Source: Cloacimonetes bacterium UBA5835 (GTDB lineage: Bacteria; Cloacimonadota; Cloacimonadia; Cloacimonadales; Cloacimonadaceae). From it: a DNA stretch of 13,316 bases. How positions within the stretch are numbered: position 1 is the stretch's first letter; each line of letters opens with the position of its first letter. Made by a program: the position numbers and the translations under genes. Location of the stretch: assembly GCA_002432865.1 (NCBI GenBank), contig DJGX01000041.1:1-13316 (forward strand). Direction: 5' to 3'. The notes under the pieces are model-generated. The model ran no database searches. It was not told the origin of the DNA and saw only the letters and a list, made by a program, of their open reading frames with translations. Of the stretch, positions 1 to 6,082 are shown in pieces.

Positions 1-821
1 TTGGGATTCATGATATCAAAAGCCAGGGTATGTCCATCTGCCACCCATACGTCTCCCACGTTCAAGAGACTGGAATCTCGGATGATAGTCTTGACTATGG
101 TCTCTGCCACTGCTTTACTGCCAAGTCTCGCTTGAGTCCAGATTGCCATGTTGTCCCGTTTCCAGTCCATGACCCAGCGTTTGAGAGTAGGTGCTGAACT
201 GGGCGATTCCAAACAACCCATCCGCTCATAATCTTTGATCGTGGAAATTGCGGTGCCGATTTTGACCTTCTGCGGAGTCAACAGCAGCTTAAGCAGGAAC
301 TGCTGTTCCAGATAAGTAACCTTGCGTCCCTTGGTCTGGTTCTTGGACTTGTGGATCAAAGCGAACATATCCCGCTCGTTCTGCAGGTATTTTTCTACCC
401 ATAAGCGCAGACAGCGTTCTTTGCGTTGCCCTTTGATCTTGAACAGTTCCGGTATAAACTGTCCCTTATTGTATTCATCGGTTATCTGCCGCCACTCTTG
501 TACTTTGGCAGTACAGCCCTTCAAACGCTCCAAGACCATCTCACAGAACTGAGCATTGAGCTGAGCCTCAGTCTTGCAGCTGAGCAGTTCCTTTGCTTGT
601 GGTCTTAAATCAATATCCGGGTCTTCTTCATTAAGTTCGGATAGGGGAGAAAGGTCTGACTTCTCTCGTATCTGCTCCGATTGGAGCTTTTTTACTATCT
701 TGGCAGCATCACCTGTGAACTTGAGCGTCGCACCAGAATGGATCAGAGCTAAGACCCGCCGGTAATTGCGGTCATAGTTCTGCCTGTCTATCTGGTTATA
801 GACTTCATCAATTCTGTCCAC
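1..821 (-). CDS. Mu-type DDE transposase, N-terminal part (runs off the left edge)
   Basis: The minus strand is open without a stop from 821 to the window edge, giving 273 codons of a longer gene. I chose GTG at 821-819 because an AGGAGG lies six bases upstream; the ATG a few codons later is in another frame and soon hits a stop. The last residues before the edge read GDVWVADGHTLAFDIMNP, which resembles the start of the Mu/rve catalytic core. The Asp of ADGH (codon 38-36, residue 262) would be the first acidic residue of the DDE triad; its place is close to D269 of MuA (family knowledge). The earlier residues are basic and helical and would hold the end-binding domains. The remaining DDE residues lie outside the window. 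The gene overlaps the upstream small gene by 14 bases, so translation is probably coupled. Transposase class is fairly sure; the exact family is inferred. Confidence 0.75.
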   Translation of the reverse strand, partial: MDRIDEVYNQIDRQNYDRNYRRVLALIHSGATLKFTGDAAKIVKKLQSEQIREKSDLSPLSELNEEDPDIDLRPQAKELLSCKTEAQLNAQFCEMVLERLKGCTAKVQEWRQITDEYNKGQFIPELFKIKGQRKERCLRLWVEKYLQNERDMFALIHKSKNQTKGRKVTYLEQQFLLKLLLTPQKVKIGTAISTIKDYERMGCLESPSSAPTLKRWVMDWKRDNMAIWTQARLGSKAVAETIVKTIIRDSSLLNVGDVWVADGHTLAFDIMNP

Positions 822-1143
822 CTTGTGCCTCCTGCTTCTTTACCTTATTATAGGAGACGATAAATAGACTGGTGTGCTCGTGATCCTCGATGAGCATCCG
901 TTCCTTCCTTAAAGGTATCGGCTCCTGACGCAGCTTGCGGCAGAGCTGCTGATCCAGATCGACTATCTGCTGGTCGACGAGTACGAATAACTTGGTAGTA
1001 CGGTAACTGCCGCTCTTTACCGTTCTTCTCACTGCGATATAGACGCCTTCATCGATCATTCTCCGGATCGTCTTTACCGACTTACCATAAATCTGAGCCA
1101 GCCGTGCGGCCGGCAGCCATAAAAGTTCTACTCCTGTTTCCAT
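808..1143 (-). CDS. Small winged-helix/HTH DNA-binding protein of the Mu-like element
   Basis: This 111-residue protein has an HTH-like segment at residues 11-35 (PAARLAQIYGKSVKTIRRMI), followed by a basic wing-like stretch (VRRTVKSGSYRTTKLF) and a charged C-terminal tail. It looks like the detached N-terminal DNA-binding part of MuA-type transposases, or an excisionase/MerR-like adaptor. It directly precedes the transposase and overlaps it by 14 bases, so it probably helps bind element DNA or controls the operon. I favour the ATG at 1143 because GGAAGG lies seven bases upstream. The frame stays open to an ATG at 1410 and a GTG at 1416, with a good AAAGAGGTG upstream, which would give about 200 residues. 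That extension is mostly encoded by an iterated 11-bp word (CPSG-like peptides) and would be odd as protein. Start choice is uncertain; the core gene is likely real. Confidence 0.6.
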   Translation of the reverse strand: METGVELLWLPAARLAQIYGKSVKTIRRMIDEGVYIAVRRTVKSGSYRTTKLFVLVDQQIVDLDQQLCRKLRQEPIPLRKERMLIEDHEHTSLFIVSYNKVKKQEAQGGQN

Positions 1144-1168
1144 CACATAACCTTCCAAATCGAGCAAA

Positions 1169-1357
1169 CCACTTGGACAAGCACTTGGACATTTCTGAGG
1201 ACAACCACTTGGACAATTGCTCAAACCACTTGGACATTCTTGGCACCACTTGGACAAAAATGCGCAGATTGAGTGGCTGGTGTGCTTGGAAGCTATGCGT
1301 AGAAAGAGTTTGGAACGGTTTTGTCCAAGTGGTTCGCAATTTAAAACCACTTGGACA
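1169..1357. repeat. Seven-copy 11-bp iteron array, consensus CCACTTGGACA
   Basis: Copies start at 1169, 1181 (GCACTTGGACA variant), 1205, 1226, 1246 and 1347 on the plus strand, with one inverted copy at 1322-1332. Start-to-start spacings in the first block are 12, 24, 21 and 20 bases, close to whole helical turns, so bound proteins would lie on roughly one face of the DNA. The inverted copy and the last direct copy form a 13-bp inverted repeat (1322-1334 and 1345-1357) around a 10-bp spacer. The array lies just upstream of the preferred start of the winged-helix gene. Likely binding sites for that protein, the transposase or the repressor; which one is not shown by the sequence. Confidence 0.8.
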
Positions 1358-1416
1358 TTTTTCGAGAGGCAGGTTTCACATCTGCCGTTTAGTCTCGATT
1401 CTGCGTTCATATTCAC

Positions 1417-1655
1417 CTCTTTGTAACGTTATAATCAGGTGCTAACTTCCATACCGGCAACATCTTGGGAAGTCCTTTCTGCCACTTTCGAAAGCTTTTT
1501 TCCACTGCGCTTAGACCGCTGGCATTTACGCCGTCAAGAAATCAGCTATCGAAAATAAGTGTTGACACTTCTATTTAGCTCTGTTTTGTTGTTCTGTGAA
1601 CATAATGCTTACCGAATGGATTATGTCAATGCTTTTTATTCTGTATGGAGGATAA
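1417..1655. promoter_or_regulatory. Divergent control region of the Mu-like element
   Basis: This gap separates the leftward transposase operon from the rightward repressor gene, the layout of an early/lysogenic switch. It holds a perfect 6-bp-arm palindrome, AAGTGTTGACACTT (1557-1570), that contains a TTGACA (1562-1567), a candidate -35 for the repressor, although no good -10 follows at 16-18 bases. On the minus strand TTGACA (1629-1624) is followed after 16 bases by CATTAT (1607-1602), a fair promoter for the transposase operon whose transcript would run across the palindrome. I see no small Ner-like ORF here. Promoter calls are tentative. Confidence 0.45.
1557..1570. promoter_or_regulatory. 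Operator-like palindrome AAGTGTTGACACTT
   Basis: Perfect inverted repeat with six-base arms around TG, overlapping a TTGACA hexamer about 90 bases upstream of the repressor start. Its place between divergent genes makes it the best candidate operator for the repressor. A dimeric HTH repressor would fit such a twofold-symmetric site; binding is inferred. Confidence 0.5.
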
Positions 1656-2384
1656 ATGAAGAAGAGCGAAATCGGTGTCAGACTCGAAAGAGTTATAAAA
1701 ACTATGAAGTTAAAGCAATACCAATTTGCCGAAAAATTTGGCATCTCCAGTGCCTCTTTGACCAGATACAAGTCCGGAGATCGACTCCCGGACCCGGAAT
1801 TTCTCATCGCTCTGTCCAAAGAGAAAATCAATACGAATTGGCTCTTGACCGGAGACGGCAGTATGAATATCCGCCCTGATTTTGACGGCTGGATGAAAGA
1901 GCAACTGCAGAAGAACCTCGGAAAAGTCAATTCCAAGACAGGACTAATCGAAACTCCGGCAATAGATTACACTCGTACGATTACGCTGCCGATTCTTGGT
2001 GAAATTTCCGCCGGCCCCAGAGACCACATCTACGACCTCCGGAATTTAGGCGAGAATATCGAGATTCCGCGTTCACTCATCCTCGGAACACCCGATAAGT
2101 ATATGGCATTTAGAGTAAATGGACACAGCATGGAACCCAATATCATGCATGAAGACCTCGTGATCATCAAACAGGAGGCAATCTGGGAAAATATCGATCA
2201 GAGAGTCTGTGCAGTGAGATGTGATGATGGTGCCACGCTTAAGAAAGTGGAGCTCGATCCGGAGCATAACCGTATAGTTTTAATACCATTTAATTCAGAC
2301 TACAAGGTTCAGATTATAGACGAGGATCAGGGGGTCGATGCATTTCTGATCGGAGTTTTGTCACTTCAGTTGCGGCTTTTTTAA
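1656..2384 (+). CDS. LexA/CI-type self-cleaving phage repressor (HTH + S24 peptidase)
   Basis: A 242-residue transcription repressor. Residues 5-66 form an HTH_3 domain (QYQFAEKFGISSASLTRYKS is the helix-turn-helix), followed by NWLLTGDG, typical of CI-like proteins. Residues about 112-240 are a peptidase S24/LexA domain: Ala119-Gly120 in GEISAGP is the expected cleavage site, Ser158 in NGHSMEP the nucleophile and Lys196 in ATLKK the general base. All three elements are present, so RecA-stimulated autocleavage and SOS induction are likely by family knowledge. The start has GGAGG eight bases upstream. It points toward the presumed element end and away from the transposase operon, which matches the repressor/transposase polarity of phage Mu, although Mu c itself is not an S24 repressor. 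It probably represses the leftward operon and its own promoter. Confidence 0.92.
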   Translation: MKKSEIGVRLERVIKTMKLKQYQFAEKFGISSASLTRYKSGDRLPDPEFLIALSKEKINTNWLLTGDGSMNIRPDFDGWMKEQLQKNLGKVNSKTGLIETPAIDYTRTITLPILGEISAGPRDHIYDLRNLGENIEIPRSLILGTPDKYMAFRVNGHSMEPNIMHEDLVIIKQEAIWENIDQRVCAVRCDDGATLKKVELDPEHNRIVLIPFNSDYKVQIIDEDQGVDAFLIGVLSLQLRLF

Positions 2385-2755
2385 TTCGATAAATTCAGAG
2401 CGAAACCCCAAAGTCCATAAATAGTCCGAAATCAGCTCAATTTGCAATTATCGGTGATCCAAAAACGCGCAAAAACGTCCAAACCCGATTTGCAAATTTC
2501 TAAAGATAGTCCTATCTATCTCTACATAATATAAGCACTTATCTTCATTTGTCCAAGTGATCGCTATTTGTAAATTTGGGTGACTCTTTATATTGTGCTG
2601 GGAATAATGTGTTTTATATGTGATCAACAATTATCATTTTTAGAGATTTTATTGGCGGGATCCTTGTTGCAAGGTTACAAGATATGTGAGAACTTGAGTT
2701 GAATTTAAAACAACTTATGCTACATAACTACTTGCTACAAAGGAGAGAAAAGAAT
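2385..2755. other. Non-coding stretch with repeated end-like sites; probable element boundary
   Basis: I see no gene in these 371 bases. Three blocks pair a GTCC word with a downstream AATTTGCAAATT-like palindrome: GTCC at 2424 with CAATTTGCAATTA (2438-2450), GTCCAAA at 2477 with GATTTGCAAATTT (2487-2499), and GTCCAAGTGA at 2551 with CTATTTGTAAATTT (2564-2577). The last also matches 10 of 11 bases of the iteron word from 1169-1357, inverted (2550-2560). Multiple sites at an end are what Mu-like transposases need, and the repressor gene points here. I could not fix the terminal TG/CA dinucleotide or a target duplication. A small CCTTG-TTG-CAAGG hairpin lies at 2662-2674. Confidence 0.4.
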
Positions 2756-3052
2756 GTGAGTAAAGACATTTTCAGTGATAATGTCAACAATGGGAGTGAT
2801 GATAATCATTCGTTCCGCAATTCAAAACTAGTGTTTTTTGTTTGGATAGTGCTTTTAGTTGGATTATTGGTAACTATATCACCACTTATTGCTAGTGAGC
2901 CTGGGGAAATATTAGGACCAGAATCAGGTTACATTGATCTCCACTGGCAAAGCGATGACAAGATAGTAGCCATACAATCGGAGAGTGAATACTATCCTGA
3001 TAAATTACACTATACCCATGGTGAGATTGTCACAGTAAAATGGTACTCATAA
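2756..3052 (+). CDS. Small single-pass membrane or exported protein, unknown function
   Basis: I do not recognise this gene. GTG at 2756 is preferred over the ATG at 2699 because AAGGAGAG (2740-2746) lies just upstream; this gives 98 residues. Residues 1-23 are polar and Asn/Asp-rich. Residues 24-46 form one strong hydrophobic segment (LVFFVWIVLLVGLLVTISPL) ending in LIASEP, so it is either an uncleaved membrane anchor or a long signal peptide. The remaining ~50 residues are acidic and aromatic, with no family motif, and would lie outside the cytoplasm. It is codirectional with the large secreted beta-helix gene 73 bases downstream, with a strong hairpin between them. It lies next to the presumed end of the Mu-like element, so it could also be a host gene trimmed by insertion. 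Confidence 0.5.
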   Translation: MSKDIFSDNVNNGSDDNHSFRNSKLVFFVWIVLLVGLLVTISPLIASEPGEILGPESGYIDLHWQSDDKIVAIQSESEYYPDKLHYTHGEIVTVKWYS

Positions 3053-3067
3053 AGTAGCTCCTAATTT

Positions 3068-3096
3068 ATCCGTGTGTGGGCTCCCCACACACGGAT
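3068..3096 (+). terminator. 13-bp perfect hairpin between two codirectional genes
   Basis: ATCCGTGTGTGGG (3068-3080) pairs perfectly with CCCACACACGGAT (3084-3096) around a CTC loop. The stem is strong, but no T-run follows on either strand, so it is not a classic intrinsic terminator. It may end transcription of the small upstream gene, or act as a stability or processing hairpin ahead of the beta-helix gene that starts 30 bases later. Confidence 0.5.
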
Positions 3097-3125
3097 GATA
3101 CAGATAAAAACAGAAAGGAAAACTA

Positions 3126-5501
3126 ATGACACATAAACGATTCAGGTATGATTATGTAATAGTCCTTCTATGCTTAATAAGCTCTACAATGCTGTTACCG
3201 TTAAACGCTGTCATTCTACCGGTAGCAATGGACGGATCGCAGCAATATACCAGTATCCAGTCCGCTGTTCAATCCTCAGCACATGGTGATACTGTGTTGG
3301 TCTATCCGGGAACTTATATGGAAAATGTTAACTACTCTGGGAAGAACATCACAATTGCCAGTCTTGAGCTTACTACTGGTGATCCATCCTACAGGCAGAC
3401 CACTATAATTGACGGTAATCATAACGGTGCAACGGTTCGTAGTATTGATCCAATCTCCAATGCTGGACTATTCGGATTTACCATTATCAACGGAAGTGGT
3501 GTTGATATGATATATGGGGGCGCTACCTATACCCGCGGGGGAGGTATTTATGTCAACTATGCCAGCTCGTTCCAATTAAACAGTTGTATAATTAATGATA
3601 ACTATGCTTCTCTTTCAGGGGGTGGGGTTTATGTTCGGAATGGGACAATTTTCATGAGCGACTGCCTTATAACAGGAAACTCATCAGGTAGTGGTGGAGG
3701 CATATGTATTGAGTATTACGGCACTATCGTCTTCGATCAAATACAACGATCTAGTGTCTTCGAAAACACTGCTGCTTTTTGCCAGGATATTGGAATCTTC
3801 AGTCCACGCATTGATTGCAGTATATACCTTGATACGGCGACGGTAAATCCACCTTCAGATTACTATATATATTTCAATAAAGGAAACGCAATAACACCCG
3901 GAAACTTACTAGTATTGGACGTTATTAATGGATACCGGACTGAGATCAATAGCGATCTCTTTGTATCGCCATTGGGTAGCAACAACAACGATGGCTTGTC
4001 CCCCGATAGTCCTTTAAAAACTATCATCCGGGCAGTACAGTTAATAGAAACAGATAGCCTGAACAGCAGGACCATTCATCTGGCCCCAGGGACATACTCA
4101 TCTTCTGATGAACAATTCTTCCCTATAGGTCTGAAATCATATCTTTCCTTGGTGGGGGATTCTTTAAGTATGTCTGTACTTGAGAATATTCATTATCCTG
4201 TAACAGTAAATATTACATTTCTTACTGATGCATCTCTGTCTAATGTTATTATTGAGCATAATAATTACATACCCGCCAAAGTCATAGAGATCAACTTCTC
4301 TTTTAATACGATACTAAAGAATATAACTATAAATCCGTGTGAAGCTGTTTCATTTGGAGGTATTGACTGTGGCTCTAATAATTACATTCCTTCAACCTGT
4401 TATATGGAGAATGTTCAAATACTAGGGCAGCGAAGTAATAGACGAGTCGGAATCAATTTCAATGTTGTTGATGCAACACTTAAGAATGTAACAATTGATG
4501 GTTGCTATAACTATGGCTATGAAATCTATAACTCTTGGCCTATTCTGTATTCCAACGGCAGCATATTAAATATTGAAAATGTGAGTATAATCAACAACAG
4601 TATTCTTAATAGCAATTATTCGATTGTGTCTATCGGCATGTGGATAGACGCACTTCAAACGAAATTGTCCATAACTGATCTCCTTTTTGCCAACAACAGC
4701 ACTGCAGGTGATTTTGCATTTGAGCTTTACAATTACCACAGCGAAAGAGGGCAAATATCAAACTGCACCTTTGCTAACAATACTGTACCAAATCCCTACT
4801 CACCTGTTTTGCTAAATGGAAATCTGCAAGTAGCGAATTGTATTTTTTATAACGATACTGTTGCATATGGTGAGATCAGTATGTATAATCTAACCAATCC
4901 GGAGCTCTTCCATGACATGCTGTTCCAGAACAATTTAATTAGAAACTACCCTGAAAGCGTGCATTATTCAAATGGCCAGTTTTTATTCAATGAATTCAAT
5001 TTTTCTGCAAATCCATCATTTTGTAGTGATGACTGGTCGGACATCCTCAGTTACCGACTCGGTAATAGCTCGCCTTGCATTGATACCGATATGGCTGATA
5101 CATTGGGGCTTAATCTTCCGGCTATCGATCTCTATGGAAATCCCCGAGTTTATGGAAACTATATTGATATTGGATGCAATGAATATAGTGGATATATTTC
5201 CAACCCTGATATCCCAATCCCTGGGGAGATTTCGTTTAAGTGTTATCCAAGCCCCTTCCAATCCAGCGTTACAATACTGATTGATCTGCTAAAAACTTCC
5301 AAGACATTGCTATCCATCTACAATATCAAAGGCCAATGTGTAAAAACCCTTAGCAATAATGTGTTAGAGAAAGGGGAGCATACCCTGATTTGGGATGGAA
5401 CTGATGAACAGAACAGAAAGGTAGGCAGTGGAGTGTATCTGGTTAGGCTTTGTGCTTTGAACCAAACAACATCCATTAAGAAAATCATCAAAGTCGATTA
5501 A
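3126..5501 (+). CDS. Secreted parallel beta-helix protein with C-terminal sorting domain
   Basis: A 791-residue exported protein. AAAGGA lies just upstream of the ATG. Residues 1-28 are a signal peptide (basic start, then VIVLLCLISSTMLL). Residues about 37-230 show pectin-lyase-like beta-helix repeats (YTSIQSAVQSSAHGDTVLVY, GGGIYV, SGGGVYV, GNSSGSGGGI). A second helix begins at about 278 with FVSPLGSNNNDGLSPDSPLK, a DUF1565-type start, and continues with Asn-rich rungs to about 660. IDIGCNEY marks the usual end of such helices. Residues about 703-791 are a FlgD-like/type IX-style C-terminal sorting domain (YPSPFQSSVTI, LSIYNIKGQCVKTL, HTLIWDGTDEQNRKVGSGVY). Such domains direct outer-membrane passage or surface attachment in several phyla. 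I see no catalytic residues, so enzymatic activity on polysaccharides is not established; adhesion or a structural role is as likely. Confidence 0.88.
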   Translation: MTHKRFRYDYVIVLLCLISSTMLLPLNAVILPVAMDGSQQYTSIQSAVQSSAHGDTVLVYPGTYMENVNYSGKNITIASLELTTGDPSYRQTTIIDGNHNGATVRSIDPISNAGLFGFTIINGSGVDMIYGGATYTRGGGIYVNYASSFQLNSCIINDNYASLSGGGVYVRNGTIFMSDCLITGNSSGSGGGICIEYYGTIVFDQIQRSSVFENTAAFCQDIGIFSPRIDCSIYLDTATVNPPSDYYIYFNKGNAITPGNLLVLDVINGYRTEINSDLFVSPLGSNNNDGLSPDSPLKTIIRAVQLIETDSLNSRTIHLAPGTYSSSDEQFFPIGLKSYLSLVGDSLSMSVLENIHYPVTVNITFLTDASLSNVIIEHNNYIPAKVIEINFSFNTILKNITINPCEAVSFGGIDCGSNNYIPSTCYMENVQILGQRSNRRVGINFNVVDATLKNVTIDGCYNYGYEIYNSWPILYSNGSILNIENVSIINNSILNSNYSIVSIGMWIDALQTKLSITDLLFANNSTAGDFAFELYNYHSERGQISNCTFANNTVPNPYSPVLLNGNLQVANCIFYNDTVAYGEISMYNLTNPELFHDMLFQNNLIRNYPESVHYSNGQFLFNEFNFSANPSFCSDDWSDILSYRLGNSSPCIDTDMADTLGLNLPAIDLYGNPRVYGNYIDIGCNEYSGYISNPDIPIPGEISFKCYPSPFQSSVTILIDLLKTSKTLLSIYNIKGQCVKTLSNNVLEKGEHTLIWDGTDEQNRKVGSGVYLVRLCALNQTTSIKKIIKVD

Positions 5502-5688
5502 TCTATTTACTTGTTAGCATAACTACACTAAAAACCAAATATTTACTTCAGATTACATTAATTGTGGGCATTCCGTCTGACCTTTGAATAAGATTGTTGC
5601 TCATAAAAGTTGACATAGATTGGTTTTAACAAGTTCTTGAAAAAAATGAGAATATCATAGTGGTTCCATAATTATTAAGGAGCTTATT

Positions 5689-5854
5689 ATGGAAAAGCAA
5701 ACTAAAACTAAAGCCAAGCAAGAAATTATAAACCGCTTAAGCTAATCACCAGCACTTTATTAAAGAAATAGATTTGATAATGGACTGGACTAAAATCAAT
5801 AAAGTTCTCTCCAAGGTAGAAATTAAACGCGAATCTGTAGCTGGCAAAAACTAA
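5689..5854 (+). pseudogene. Remnant of an IS5-like transposase N-terminus (frameshifted, truncated)
   Basis: An AAGGAG (5677-5682) precedes ATG 5689, which opens MEKQTKTKAKQEIINRLS and stops at 5743-5745. A one-base shift near 5741-5746 continues in another frame as HQHFIKEIDLIMDWTKINKV and then SKVEIKRESVAGKN, with a stop at 5852-5854. The pattern 'FxKEID..I.W..I...L......SVAG' is the usual N-terminus of IS5-type transposases (family knowledge); the family normally continues for several hundred residues from this point. The frameshift and the abrupt loss of the catalytic part show a dead copy. I could not identify its terminal repeats. Family assignment is moderately sure; that the gene is dead is clear. 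Confidence 0.6.
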
Positions 5855-5862
5855 CACCGATG

Positions 5863-5980
5863 CTTGTTTTGACTTACAATTTTGCCACTACCCTCTCAGT
5901 AACCACATCCCTAAAATTGCACACATTTTCAAACGAATTATAATTGGTCCCCTAACTTCAAAATTGTGAGTTAAAACAAG
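5863..5980. repeat. 118-bp element with 22-bp terminal inverted repeats (MITE-like)
   Basis: The left arm (5863-5884, starting CTTGTTTT and ending ACAATTTTG) and right arm (5959-5980, starting CAAAATTGT and ending AAAACAAG) are inverted repeats with 2 mismatches in 22. In a plus-strand RNA both mismatches become G-U pairs, so the stem would be unbroken. The 74-base interior codes for nothing. It begins nine bases after the last codon of the broken transposase. No clear target duplication is visible. It may be a MITE, IS end debris or a structured RNA. Confidence 0.5.
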
Positions 5981-6082
5981 AAAAAAGCGCATTGCCAACC
6001 GAGTTTTAGTTTTGGAAATTTGAAGAAGTATTTTGGTTGGGATAGATCTATCTATATGGGACTGAAGAAAACTTCAGATTAT

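Larger units (their letters stand above)
5502..6082. other. Gene desert with IS debris between convergent genes
   Basis: These 581 bases hold no intact gene. They contain a broken transposase start (5689-5854), a 118-bp inverted-repeat structure (5863-5980) and two weak hairpin possibilities after the helicase gene: CTGAAG-AAAA-CTTCAG (6062-6077) and CCAACC/GGTTGG (5995-6000 with 6034-6039). The latter is followed, on the minus strand, by a T6 run at 5986-5981, so it may be a poor terminator for the helicase. The stretch 5502-5676 shows nothing I can name. Confidence 0.5.

Noticed and set aside
322..765. Plus-strand ORFs in the first 800 bases
   Set aside because: They are shadows of the continuous minus-strand transposase frame, which has a strong ribosome site and a recognisable catalytic motif.
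808..821. Programmed frameshift joining the small HTH gene to the transposase
   Set aside because: No convincing slippery heptamer is seen, and an independent GTG with AGGAGG explains transposase translation.
1169..1357. CRISPR array
   Set aside because: The repeats are only 11 bp with 1-13 bp gaps, which is too short for repeat-spacer units, and no cas genes are nearby.
1104..1445. Plus-strand and alternate-frame ORFs across the iteron array
   Set aside because: The repeated word has no stop codon in several frames, so long ORFs arise automatically there; none has a convincing start site.
2505..2520. GATAG/CTATC palindromes here and at 6042-6053 as a shared repeat
   Set aside because: The similarity is only a short tetranucleotide-like pattern, expected by chance in AT-rich spacers.
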